This document shows positions 1 through 5,121 of a DNA stretch of 5,121 nucleotides, piece after piece; positions within the stretch are counted from its first letter, which is position 1; every line of letters starts with the position of its first letter. Position numbers and translations under genes: made by a program. A model generated the notes under the pieces. The model did no database searches. It had not been told where the DNA came from and was given only the letters and a program-made list of their open reading frames with translations. The stretch lies in NCBI GenBank assembly GCA_965364515.1, contig CBDTXZ010000216.1:1-5121 (forward strand), in the 5' to 3' direction. Source of the DNA: JAHEDH01 sp965364515. GTDB lineage: Bacteria; Actinomycetota; Acidimicrobiia; Spongiisociales; ZC4RG35.

Positions 1-6
1 GAGGAG
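1..6 (+). promoter_or_regulatory. Ribosome binding site of the ABC ATPase gene
   Basis: GAGGAG lies 7 bases before the ATG at 14, an almost ideal Shine-Dalgarno and spacing, which supports that start. A TGA at 7-9 sits between it and the ATG and could be the stop of an upstream gene ending just outside the window. The reading frame of any such gene cannot be tested here. Confidence 0.7.
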
Positions 7-13
7 TGAGATC

Positions 14-784
14 ATGACTGCCGTACACCTGTCCGCACACGACATCCACAAGTCCTTCGGTGAGGGCGACGCCCAGACCAAGGCACTCCGAGGCGTAGAC
101 CTCGACATCGACCGCGGCGACTTCGTCGCCATCATGGGACCGTCCGGTTCCGGCAAGTCCACATTGCTCTATTGCCTGAGCGGGATGGACCACGTCACAG
201 AAGGAACGGTGACACTTCATGACAGTGGATCGGGCTCCGTCGAGATCACCGCACTTCATCAGCGAGACCTGGCGGCACTCCGGCTGACTCGCATGGGCTT
301 CGTCTTCCAACAGGTCCACCTGCTCCGCAACCTGACGGTCCTCGACAACGTGGTCTTGCCCGGCTTCACCGCCACGCCCGATGATCGCAGTTCCGTCATC
401 AGTCGAGCACAGGAGCTGCTGAGCAGGGTCGGGATCGGTGAACTGGCTGATCGCGAGATCACACAGGCGTCGGGCGGCCAACTCCAGAGGGCCGCCATCG
501 CCAGGGCGCTGATCAATTCGCCGGACCTGGTCTTCGGTGACGAGCCGACCGGCGCACTCAACGCAGCGACCGCCGCAGAGATCATGGATCTGCTGACCGA
601 GGTCAATCGAGACGGACGGACCGTGGTGCTGGTCACGCACGACCCGAACGTCGCGGCTCGAGCCCGCCGAGTGGTCGTCCTCCGAGACGGGGTCGTCGAC
701 GGTGATCTCAGACGCAACGGCTCTCAGACCGACGACGAGTGGGCCGAGTCCCTCGCCGGCTGGCTCACCTCGCACGGCACATAG
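14..784 (+). CDS. ABC transporter ATP-binding protein, LolD/MacB (COG1136) type
   Basis: This is the 256-residue cytoplasmic nucleotide-binding subunit of an ABC transporter; it hydrolyses ATP to drive a membrane permease. Seen in the sequence: Walker A GPSGSGKST at residues 42-50, Q-loop VFQQ at 97-100, signature ASGGQLQR at 152-159, Walker B LVFGDEP at 172-178 with D176 and catalytic E177, and the H-loop histidine H209 in VTHD. The N-terminal layout (HKSFGEGD, then KALRGVDLDI) and the length match the LolD/MacB/SalX group, which pairs with FtsX-like or MacB-like permeases for lipoprotein, peptide or antibiotic export. The D-loop reads GALNAAT (180-186), with Asn183 where this group normally has Asp. 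The signature starts with Ala rather than Leu. There is no transmembrane segment and no permease downstream, because the next gene is convergent; the partner is probably encoded to the left. Family is sure; substrate is unknown. Confidence 0.93.
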   Translation: MTAVHLSAHDIHKSFGEGDAQTKALRGVDLDIDRGDFVAIMGPSGSGKSTLLYCLSGMDHVTEGTVTLHDSGSGSVEITALHQRDLAALRLTRMGFVFQQVHLLRNLTVLDNVVLPGFTATPDDRSSVISRAQELLSRVGIGELADREITQASGGQLQRAAIARALINSPDLVFGDEPTGALNAATAAEIMDLLTEVNRDGRTVVLVTHDPNVAARARRVVVLRDGVVDGDLRRNGSQTDDEWAESLAGWLTSHGT

Positions 785-838
785 CTGCGAGAGGTTGGGA
801 GTAAACCGGCGTCGCGTACCAGGCACGCTCGAGCACTC

Positions 839-878
839 GGCCGTGGATGCCAACAGAGAGCTTCGGCAGGAGACGGCC
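839..878. terminator. Possible bidirectional terminator hairpin between convergent genes
   Basis: The 101-bp gap between the convergent ABC ATPase and phosphotransferase genes contains GGCCGT (839-844) and its exact complement ACGGCC (873-878). Inside these, TGCC (848-851) pairs with GGCA (865-868). Together they form a broken stem with a 13-base apical loop. No T-tract follows on either strand, so it is not a canonical intrinsic terminator. Position between two gene ends is the main argument for it. Nothing else is recognisable in 785-885. Confidence 0.25.
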
Positions 879-885
879 TGCAGTC

Positions 886-3240
886 TCAGATCGGCTCCAC
901 GATGCCGGCGCCGCCGTCGATCCGGACCCTCTGACCGTCTTCGAGTCTGGAGGTGGCGTTCTCGACTGCGAGAACCGCCGGGAGCCCGTACTCGCGCGCC
1001 AACGTTGCGGGGTGTGACAGCGGTCCACCATGCTCGGTGACGATCGCTGCGATCGAGCCGAAGATCGGCGACCAGGCCGCCACCGTCGTCGGACACACGA
1101 CGACGTCACCAGGTTGGATCTTGTCGAATTCGGCCATCGAACGAACGACACGGACAGGGCCGGTCGCCATACCGGGTGACCCGGGCGTTCCCGCCAGTGC
1201 TCCCTCCGGCGCGACACCAGTCGAGGGTGCGGACTCGGCGGCGCCGGCCGACCACAGCACGGCGCCGACAGTCGATCGATACCTGGCAGGGACCGCCTTC
1301 CACGACGGCGCCGGCGCCGGATCCGGACCGAGATGATCCGGCGCCGGATTGGCCAGCGCCCACCGGTATTCCGCCTTGCGCCGGTCGAGCACGGGCGCAG
1401 GCCGAGTGGGGTCCCGCAACATCGCCTCGAGCTCCGACACGTCCAGGAAGAACACGTCTGCGCCGTCTCCGACCCGACCCGCGCGAAGGAACCGTCGACC
1501 CGCCTCGAGGGCGATCGGCCTCAGGAGGGTCAACGCGTCGAGTGTGGTCAGCTCGGTCTCGTCGTTGTAGGGCCTTCCGCGCCGCGCCAGCGACAGCAGC
1601 CGGCTGAACTCGGCGGTCCGTTCCTCGGGAAGAGCGGCGAGAGCCTGGGCCTCCAGTTCGGCGGCAACACGCTGTGGTGTGTCGCGCCTATCCGGCCGAT
1701 GGCGATGGCGCCGGAGGTGGTCGGCGATGCGGGCGGGATCTTCGGCCTCGGTCCGTTCGGAGAGGTCGACGTTGATCCGGTGTCCGTGCCGTTCGACATA
1801 GGCGGCGGCTTCGGGATGGCTCAGCAGCGACGTGGGATCCGAGATGGCACGATCGAGATCGTCGGGCCCGAGCGCCTCCGCCAGCAACCCGACGGCGCGG
1901 CCGTGCTCGGTCGACGACTCGCCGTGACCGCCGAGCAACCCGACAACCCGATCTGGTGTCCATCCCAGCGTCTCCTCCAGGAAGATCCCGAGTCGACCGG
2001 TGGGGATCATCTGGGTTGCGAAGGCCAACTCGAAATGACGTCGAGCCGTTTCATCGAGATGGACCCGCACGTCGTCGAGGTGGAGCGCCAAGTCCTCGTC
2101 AGAAAGGGTCGACACCGGACGCGACCGGAGCTCGCGCGTCCGCCCAGTGATCTCGGCCCTGCCCCGTGATTCCCACGCATCGATCAAGTCGTTGATCGAT
2201 TCGTCGCCAGCCCAGGCCCTGGCTCGCGCGAGCCGGCGTCGCATGGCCGGAACCGAACTCATGAGCAGTTTCAGCACCGGTTCCGGTGGCGCTGGACCGT
2301 CCTTGCCGCGATCCATCAACGGGACCATTCGCCCGTACACCCGCCCGAGATACTGCCGGTTGTCGAGCCGGTCGACCGGTAGCCCGAACTCCGCGAACAG
2401 CTCCGAGAGGATGCGGCCGTGGGCGGGCAGCCACGCCGTGAAGCTCAGCGGATGGAGGGGGCGATCGAAGCGGGCCTCTCGGATGTAGGTCTGCTCGGCG
2501 GGTGGCCGCTCGGAAGGCTCGATCGGAATGACCGTGATCGGTCTGACCTGGAGGAGATGGAGGAGACCGTCTTCGACCCCCCATTCGATGTCGACCGGGG
2601 TCCCGATCTCGTGGGCGAGCCGGCGGCACAGTGAGCCGATCTCGACCGCGGTCGACGCATCGAGGGCTCCGTTCCCGTGGGTGCGCCGAGCCACCGAGCC
2701 GACCACCCATCGTTCTCCGTCGGCCGTACCGTCGAGCAGGTGGTCTCCGAGCCCCGAGACCGCTTCGACCACCACCTCGTCTGCCCCCGTGACAGGATCG
2801 ACGCTGAACGCTACGCCGGCAGCTTGGGGGTCGAGCATCCGCTGGATGATGACCGCCATCGACCGGTCGGTGTGGCGGAAACGGTCCCCGTACTCGACGG
2901 CCCGCACACTCTCGGCCGAGGAACGACAGTGTTCGATGGCAGCCTGCAGACCGGCGACCGAGTCGACGCCGAGTACCGACTCGAACTGGCCGGCGAACGA
3001 CGCGTCCCTGCCGTCCTCCTCCACTCCAGACGACCTCACGGCCACGGATCCGCCCAATCGCTGAAGCAGGCGGCCCAAGGCCTCGGAGTCGGGCGTAGCC
3101 GCCGACACGCCCAACACGAATCCTTCGGGAACCCGATGGCCGACGGAGATCGCTTCGGCCAATCCGGCCGCCTTCCCGCCATATTCGTGGACATCGCAGG
3201 CCTCGCCGAGATCGATGAGTGAGATCGCCCGGCCGGTCAT
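886..3240 (-). CDS. Rifampin-phosphotransferase-like enzyme (PEP/pyruvate-binding plus PEP-utilising His domain)
   Basis: This is a 784-residue putative ATP-dependent dikinase-type phosphotransferase. Residues about 1-240 form the ATP-grasp PEP/pyruvate-binding domain: GGKAAGL (21-27), VAVRSSGVEEDGRDASFAGQ (66-85), AGVAFSVDPVTG (141-152), and DIEW (217-220) followed by LLQVRPIT (229-236). A long helical middle region runs to about 680 and holds RPH-like landmarks: RPLHPLSF (260-267), and GDGADVFFLDVSELEAML (591-608). Residues about 683-784 are the swivelling phosphohistidine domain, with TEHGGPLSHPATLARE (735-750) and H743 as the expected phosphorylated His. RPH moves the beta-phosphate of ATP to a drug hydroxyl via this His. 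The domain order (ATP, middle, His at the C-terminus) and the absence of a C-terminal TIM barrel argue against PEP synthase or PPDK. The start at 3240 was chosen over an in-frame ATG at 3315 because it makes a 4-bp ATGA overlap with the TetR stop; no clear Shine-Dalgarno is present, which suggests coupled re-initiation. The substrate, rifamycin or another, is not determinable. Confidence 0.85.
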   Translation of the reverse strand: MTGRAISLIDLGEACDVHEYGGKAAGLAEAISVGHRVPEGFVLGVSAATPDSEALGRLLQRLGGSVAVRSSGVEEDGRDASFAGQFESVLGVDSVAGLQAAIEHCRSSAESVRAVEYGDRFRHTDRSMAVIIQRMLDPQAAGVAFSVDPVTGADEVVVEAVSGLGDHLLDGTADGERWVVGSVARRTHGNGALDASTAVEIGSLCRRLAHEIGTPVDIEWGVEDGLLHLLQVRPITVIPIEPSERPPAEQTYIREARFDRPLHPLSFTAWLPAHGRILSELFAEFGLPVDRLDNRQYLGRVYGRMVPLMDRGKDGPAPPEPVLKLLMSSVPAMRRRLARARAWAGDESINDLIDAWESRGRAEITGRTRELRSRPVSTLSDEDLALHLDDVRVHLDETARRHFELAFATQMIPTGRLGIFLEETLGWTPDRVVGLLGGHGESSTEHGRAVGLLAEALGPDDLDRAISDPTSLLSHPEAAAYVERHGHRINVDLSERTEAEDPARIADHLRRHRHRPDRRDTPQRVAAELEAQALAALPEERTAEFSRLLSLARRGRPYNDETELTTLDALTLLRPIALEAGRRFLRAGRVGDGADVFFLDVSELEAMLRDPTRPAPVLDRRKAEYRWALANPAPDHLGPDPAPAPSWKAVPARYRSTVGAVLWSAGAAESAPSTGVAPEGALAGTPGSPGMATGPVRVVRSMAEFDKIQPGDVVVCPTTVAAWSPIFGSIAAIVTEHGGPLSHPATLAREYGLPAVLAVENATSRLEDGQRVRIDGGAGIVEPI
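2179..2200. repeat. Perfect 22-bp inverted repeat inside the phosphotransferase gene
   Basis: ATCGATCAA (2179-2187) and TTGATCGAT (2192-2200) are exact reverse complements separated by GTCG. The repeat encodes part of S-I-N-D-L-I-D in the middle domain, so amino-acid sequence alone may explain it. It could form a 9-bp hairpin in the mRNA. A regulatory role is not supported by anything else seen. Confidence 0.3.
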
Positions 3241-3854
3241 GGGCGCCAGTCCGACGTGGGTCGCAGTGGACCGTCGACGTTGGCGGCTTCGCGCAGCAGC
3301 ACCTGGATCGCCCACTGCACGGCGTGGCCGGCTGAACGCGAATCGAGTGCGATGTCCTGCTCACTCATCCTCATCCAAGCGTCGGAGCTCATCAAGGTCC
3401 GGACCAATGCGGTCACCTGGTCGAGTGCCTCCGCAGGGACGTGCGGCTCGAGCTCGGCGCGTACTGCGTCCGTTCGTCTTGCGGACGCTGCACTGTCGAG
3501 ACCTGCGGTTCGAAGCATGCGAGCTGCCGAGATCAGATCGGCATGCTCCTCGAAGACAGCGAAGTTCTCCGCCACGAGCTCCGGGTTGGCCAGATCGCCC
3601 CGGTCTCCGACCCGACGGCCTATCTCCTCGTCGAATCGGAGGATGTCTTCTCCGATCACACCTTCGATCAGCGATTCGCGGTTCGGGTAGTACCGGTAGA
3701 GGGTCCGCTCGGAAACCCCGGCTGCCGCTGCGACTTCGGAGAGTGGGAACCCGTTTGGCCCGCGTTCGACGAGGAGGCCAGTGAAGGCCGTCCGTATGGC
3801 GTGACGGACATTCTCGGCCTGACGCTTCCGCAGACTCGGTTCGGATGGGCTCAT
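3237..3854 (-). CDS. TetR/AcrR-family transcriptional regulator
   Basis: This 205-residue protein has a typical TetR length and layout. The N-terminal DNA-binding domain spans residues about 15-62, with the helix-turn-helix LSEVAAAAGVSERTLYRYYP at 38-57, including the family's TLYRYYPNRESL motif. The rest (about 70-195) is a divergent, mostly helical ligand-binding and dimerisation domain, so the inducer cannot be predicted. The start at 3854 is preferred over an in-frame ATG at 3914. It overlaps the hydrolase stop as ATGA and has AAGGGAG four bases upstream, whereas the 3914 start would run 61 bases into the hydrolase gene. The gene ends in another ATGA with the phosphotransferase start. Being the middle gene of the operon, it probably autoregulates the promoter at 4860-4889, where paired palindromes suit dimer binding. 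Family assignment is firm; repressor rather than activator is inferred from the position of those palindromes. Confidence 0.92.
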   Translation of the reverse strand: MSPSEPSLRKRQAENVRHAIRTAFTGLLVERGPNGFPLSEVAAAAGVSERTLYRYYPNRESLIEGVIGEDILRFDEEIGRRVGDRGDLANPELVAENFAVFEEHADLISAARMLRTAGLDSAASARRTDAVRAELEPHVPAEALDQVTALVRTLMSSDAWMRMSEQDIALDSRSAGHAVQWAIQVLLREAANVDGPLRPTSDWRP

Positions 3855-4771
3855 TCGGCTCCCTTCAGGAATCGTTGCACCGATGCTGCCACGCGCTCGG
3901 GGAAGTCGAGCCATGGAAGGTGGCCTGCATCTTCGATCACCTCGAGGCTGGCATGCGACATACGGGCAATCAGAGCCTCGGCGTCTGCTGTGGAACCAAG
4001 CGTCTCATCGCCACCCCAGATGACGAGCGTCGAGCCCTGTGCGGCCAGGTCGGCGTCGCCGACCTTCAGCTCGGGCGCGTAGTCGAGGCCACGCCCCTTG
4101 AGCGCCGGGAGCATTCCGATTTGATCTGCATAGGTCGTGGTGTCGCGCATCAGTGCGGCGTACCAGGCCCAATAGGCGTCGGGAATCCGGCCGGCTGCGA
4201 TGCTCTTGCGGTGGCCGATCGACTTCATCATCGAGACCTGCATCCTCGGTCCGGGGGTCATTGCGCCGAGCAGACGGTGCACACCGGGCATCAACATCAG
4301 TCTCTCGGCACCCGGGATCGGCATCCCTTCGACCAGACCGGGGGCACCGAGGTGAACCGCTCGGTCGATCCGGTCAGGCGCCCGTGCCGCGGCTTTGAAC
4401 GCAAACGCCGACCCCGACGAGGAGGCAACGACATGGGCCTGGTCGACTCCCATCGCATCGAGGAGCCCGACGAGCGTGTGATTCAACATGGTCGCGGCGT
4501 TTTCTCTCGTGACCTCGAACGTCGGAGACAGGCCTCCGGGTGGCAGGTCCGGGATCAGGCACCGGAGGCCGAGAAGCTGCCCCGCCAGCGGGGCGAAGGT
4601 CGTGCCACTGGTGGGCGACCCGTGCAGGAACACGACGGCGTCGCCGCTGCCCACCTCCTGGACGCGGATCTGGGTGCCGAGGGCGGCGAGCTCGACGAAG
4701 TGTTCTTTCGGTTCGACTCCGTACGTGCTCCAGAAAGCCAGTTCGGCTTCCCGGTATGTGGCTTCGTTCAT
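3851..4771 (-). CDS. Alpha/beta-fold hydrolase
   Basis: This is a 306-residue cytoplasmic hydrolase, first large gene of the operon, with no signal peptide or membrane segment evident. Seen: the oxyanion-hole motif HGSP (50-53), PDLPPGGLSP (74-83), nucleophile elbow A-S-S-S-G (116-120) with Ser118 as nucleophile, the probable acid Asp255 in WGGD (252-255), and the catalytic His284 in EDAGHLPWLDFPERV (280-294). This Ser-Asp-His set and spacing fit the esterase / epoxide-hydrolase-like / C-C hydrolase superfamily. The serine nucleophile argues against haloalkane dehalogenase or epoxide hydrolase proper, which use Asp. The elbow has Ala instead of the usual first Gly. The start at 4771 has GGAG five bases upstream (4777-4780 on the - strand) and overlaps the stop of a 14-codon leader ORF. 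Its stop overlaps the TetR start as ATGA. The substrate is unknown; co-expression with a phosphotransferase suggests both act on one compound or family. Confidence 0.9.
   Translation of the reverse strand: MNEATYREAELAFWSTYGVEPKEHFVELAALGTQIRVQEVGSGDAVVFLHGSPTSGTTFAPLAGQLLGLRCLIPDLPPGGLSPTFEVTRENAATMLNHTLVGLLDAMGVDQAHVVASSSGSAFAFKAAARAPDRIDRAVHLGAPGLVEGMPIPGAERLMLMPGVHRLLGAMTPGPRMQVSMMKSIGHRKSIAAGRIPDAYWAWYAALMRDTTTYADQIGMLPALKGRGLDYAPELKVGDADLAAQGSTLVIWGGDETLGSTADAEALIARMSHASLEVIEDAGHLPWLDFPERVAASVQRFLKGAE
3859..3865 (-). promoter_or_regulatory. Ribosome binding site of the TetR gene
   Basis: On the - strand AAGGGAG ends four bases before the ATG at 3854. It lies inside the last codons of the hydrolase gene. 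It decides the TetR start in favour of 3854 over the in-frame ATG at 3914. Confidence 0.65.
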
Positions 4772-4812
4772 CGTCGCTCCGCTCGGGCCCGCTGTTCGAT
4801 CACGTCCGTCAC
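4768..4812 (-). CDS. Possible 14-codon leader peptide upstream of the hydrolase
   Basis: A GTG at 4812 is preceded by GAGGAGG at a spacing of 6, a stronger ribosome binding site than the hydrolase's own. It opens a 14-codon frame reading MTDVIEQRARAERR, followed by TGA at 4770-4768. The TGA overlaps the hydrolase ATG as ATGA, the same junction used by the two downstream gene pairs. Four of the last seven codons are Arg (CGG, CGA, CGA, CGA). The peptide is hydrophilic with no family resemblance that I recognise. It lies entirely within the predicted 5' leader, downstream of the start site near 4853. It could set translation of the hydrolase by coupling or act as a regulatory leader. It could also be chance, since short ORFs are common in GC-rich DNA. 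Confidence 0.4.
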   Translation of the reverse strand: MTDVIEQRARAERR

Positions 4813-4818
4813 CGTTCG

Positions 4819-4825
4819 CCTCCTC
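4819..4825 (-). promoter_or_regulatory. Strong Shine-Dalgarno in the operon leader
   Basis: GAGGAGG on the - strand lies 47 bases upstream of the hydrolase ATG, too far to serve it directly, but six bases before the GTG at 4812. It is the best anti-16S match in the operon, and its position is the main reason to take the leader ORF seriously. Confidence 0.5.
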
Positions 4826-4840
4826 GTTCGTCGTGGGCCC

Positions 4841-4859
4841 AACTGCCCAAGTGGCAGTT
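4841..4859. promoter_or_regulatory. Candidate TetR operator, start-site proximal copy
   Basis: AACTGCC (4841-4847) and GGCAGTT (4853-4859) are perfect 7-bp inverted arms around a 5-bp centre, 19 bp in all, centred on 4850. The site covers the predicted transcription start of the hydrolase-tetR-phosphotransferase operon. Size and symmetry are typical of TetR-dimer operators. Binding by the operon's own regulator is inferred, not shown. Confidence 0.6.
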
Positions 4860-4889
4860 ACTATGCCATAGTGGCAGTATTACTGTCAA
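4860..4889 (-). promoter_or_regulatory. Sigma-70-type promoter of the operon
   Basis: On the - strand a consensus -35 TTGACA (4889-4884) is followed after 18 bp by CATAGT (4865-4860). The -10 carries the extended TG-n motif (TGG just before it). Transcription would start near 4853, leaving a leader of about 80 bases before the hydrolase ATG. The -10 matches the consensus at four of six positions, including the key A2 and T6. Because the -10 lies in the 13-bp palindrome ACTATG-C-CATAGT (4860-4872), an equally good extended -10 also reads on the + strand, but with no good -35 for it. Confidence 0.7.
4861..4879. promoter_or_regulatory. Candidate TetR operator, second copy in the promoter spacer
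   Basis: TGCC (4864-4867) and GGCA (4873-4876) flank ATAGT, repeating the core of the site at 4841-4859 exactly 20 bp away, about two helical turns. The shared stretch AGTGGCAGT occurs at 4850-4858 and 4870-4878. The copy is less perfect in its outer bases and occupies the -35/-10 spacer and part of the -10, so a bound protein would block RNA polymerase. A further imperfect palindrome, CAGTA-T-TACTG (4875-4885), abuts the -35. The arrangement suggests two repressor dimers bound on the same face of the helix. Confidence 0.55.
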
Positions 4890-4891
4890 CT

Positions 4892-5121
4892 GTGATGTTC
4901 CGGTTCTCGGATGAGGAACCTCCGATCTTCAAGCCGGAGCGAACGCGCCGACCGTCACAGCCCACTGCCGAGGAGGCCGACAAAGTGAAGGCGAGCAGCT
5001 CATCGAACGACGCAGCCCCAAGACGTGCACGTCGGCAAGAGCCCAGGCAGACGGGCTCGACTGACGCTCGATGGCTCAGGGTGTCTGGGACCCGAGAACC
5101 GACTGCCCTCCTCTGCGCCGA
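4892..5121 (+). CDS. Possible start of a divergent gene, running off the window (uncertain)
   Basis: From GTG 4892 / ATG 4895 a + strand frame stays open to the window end, about 75 codons. It begins MFRFSDEEPPIFKPERTRRP and continues hydrophilic and rich in Ala, Arg, Pro and Ser, with no recognisable domain. By hand count about three quarters of the first 39 codons end in G or C, which favours coding. After that, less usual codons (AGA, AGG, CGT) become frequent and another + frame is also open from about 4988, which weakens the case. No Shine-Dalgarno precedes the start, so it would need leaderless translation. The antiparallel - frame is also open from the window edge to a TAG in the promoter, so the stretch may be non-coding or the tail of a gene on the - strand. 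No other feature is visible here. Confidence 0.22.
   Translation, partial: MMFRFSDEEPPIFKPERTRRPSQPTAEEADKVKASSSSNDAAPRRARRQEPRQTGSTDARWLRVSGTREPTALLCA

Noticed and set aside
1336..1349. Perfect 14-bp palindrome ATCCGGCGCCGGAT near other GGCGCC repeats
   Set aside because: It lies in the segment encoding the Pro/Ala/Asp-rich linker, where GC-rich repetitive codons generate such symmetry.
1333..2169. + strand frame of 278 codons opposite the phosphotransferase gene
   Set aside because: It is antisense to a well-supported gene, with no ribosome binding site or recognisable domain; such open frames are expected opposite GC-rich genes.
2221..2234. Perfect 14-bp palindrome GGCTCGCGCGAGCC
   Set aside because: It arises from alternating Arg/Ala codons in the phosphotransferase gene; there is no regulatory context.
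886..3240. Phosphoenolpyruvate synthase or pyruvate phosphate dikinase
   Set aside because: The protein ends directly after the phosphohistidine domain and lacks the C-terminal PEP-binding TIM barrel that follows it in both enzymes.
2099..3364. Long - strand frame of 421 codons overlapping the phosphotransferase and TetR genes
   Set aside because: Its product is Arg/Pro-rich with no domain, and it lies over strong protein motifs in the true frame. It is a GC-rich shadow.
3851..4771. Haloalkane dehalogenase or epoxide hydrolase
   Set aside because: The N-terminal HGSPTSG stretch resembles dehalogenases, but the nucleophile position is Ser118, not Asp.
4785..4840. Two GGGCCC copies in the operon leader that could pair as a riboswitch-like stem
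   Set aside because: Only six base pairs with a 44-base loop, each copy self-complementary, and no conserved riboswitch core recognisable.
1..5121. CRISPR array, tRNA, rRNA or insertion sequence
   Set aside because: No regularly spaced direct repeats, no tRNA-like stem set, no rRNA motifs, no transposase motif and no terminal inverted repeats were seen on either strand.

Overview
The window is GC-rich chromosomal DNA. G/C-ending codons dominate all the clear genes, and the families present (a LolD/MacB-type ABC ATPase, a TetR regulator, an alpha/beta hydrolase and a rifampin-phosphotransferase-like enzyme) suit a high-GC actinomycete (Actinomycetota). A more precise lineage cannot be read from the sequence. 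I see no rRNA, tRNA, CRISPR array, insertion sequence or phage gene.

Layout, left to right. Bases 1-784 hold a complete ABC-transporter ATPase on the + strand, with a good ribosome binding site at the window edge. Its permease partner is not in the window and would have to lie further left. After a 101-bp gap with one weak hairpin (839-878), the window is filled on the - strand by one compact operon, read right to left. It contains an alpha/beta-fold hydrolase (4771-3851), a TetR-family regulator (3854-3237) and a 784-residue enzyme (3240-886). That enzyme has an N-terminal ATP-grasp PEP/pyruvate-binding domain, a long middle region and a C-terminal phosphohistidine swivelling domain, which is the architecture of rifampin phosphotransferase (RPH). 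Neighbouring genes are joined by 4-bp ATGA start/stop overlaps, so all three are probably co-transcribed and translationally coupled.

The operon's control region (about 4772-4890) is unusually legible. It has a consensus -35 TTGACA and an extended -10 (TGG-CATAGT), and two copies of a TGCC-N5-GGCA palindrome centred exactly 20 bp apart over the spacer/-10 and the start site. A 14-codon leader ORF follows, with a near-perfect Shine-Dalgarno, and its stop codon overlaps the hydrolase ATG as a third ATGA. The simplest model is that the operon's own TetR protein represses the promoter and releases it when it binds a small molecule, which the hydrolase and the ATP-dependent phosphotransferase then modify. 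This would be a detoxification, antibiotic-inactivation or catabolic module; the substrate cannot be read from the sequence.

Right of the promoter (4892-5121) an ORF on the + strand stays open to the window edge. It may be the start of a divergent gene, but support is weak.
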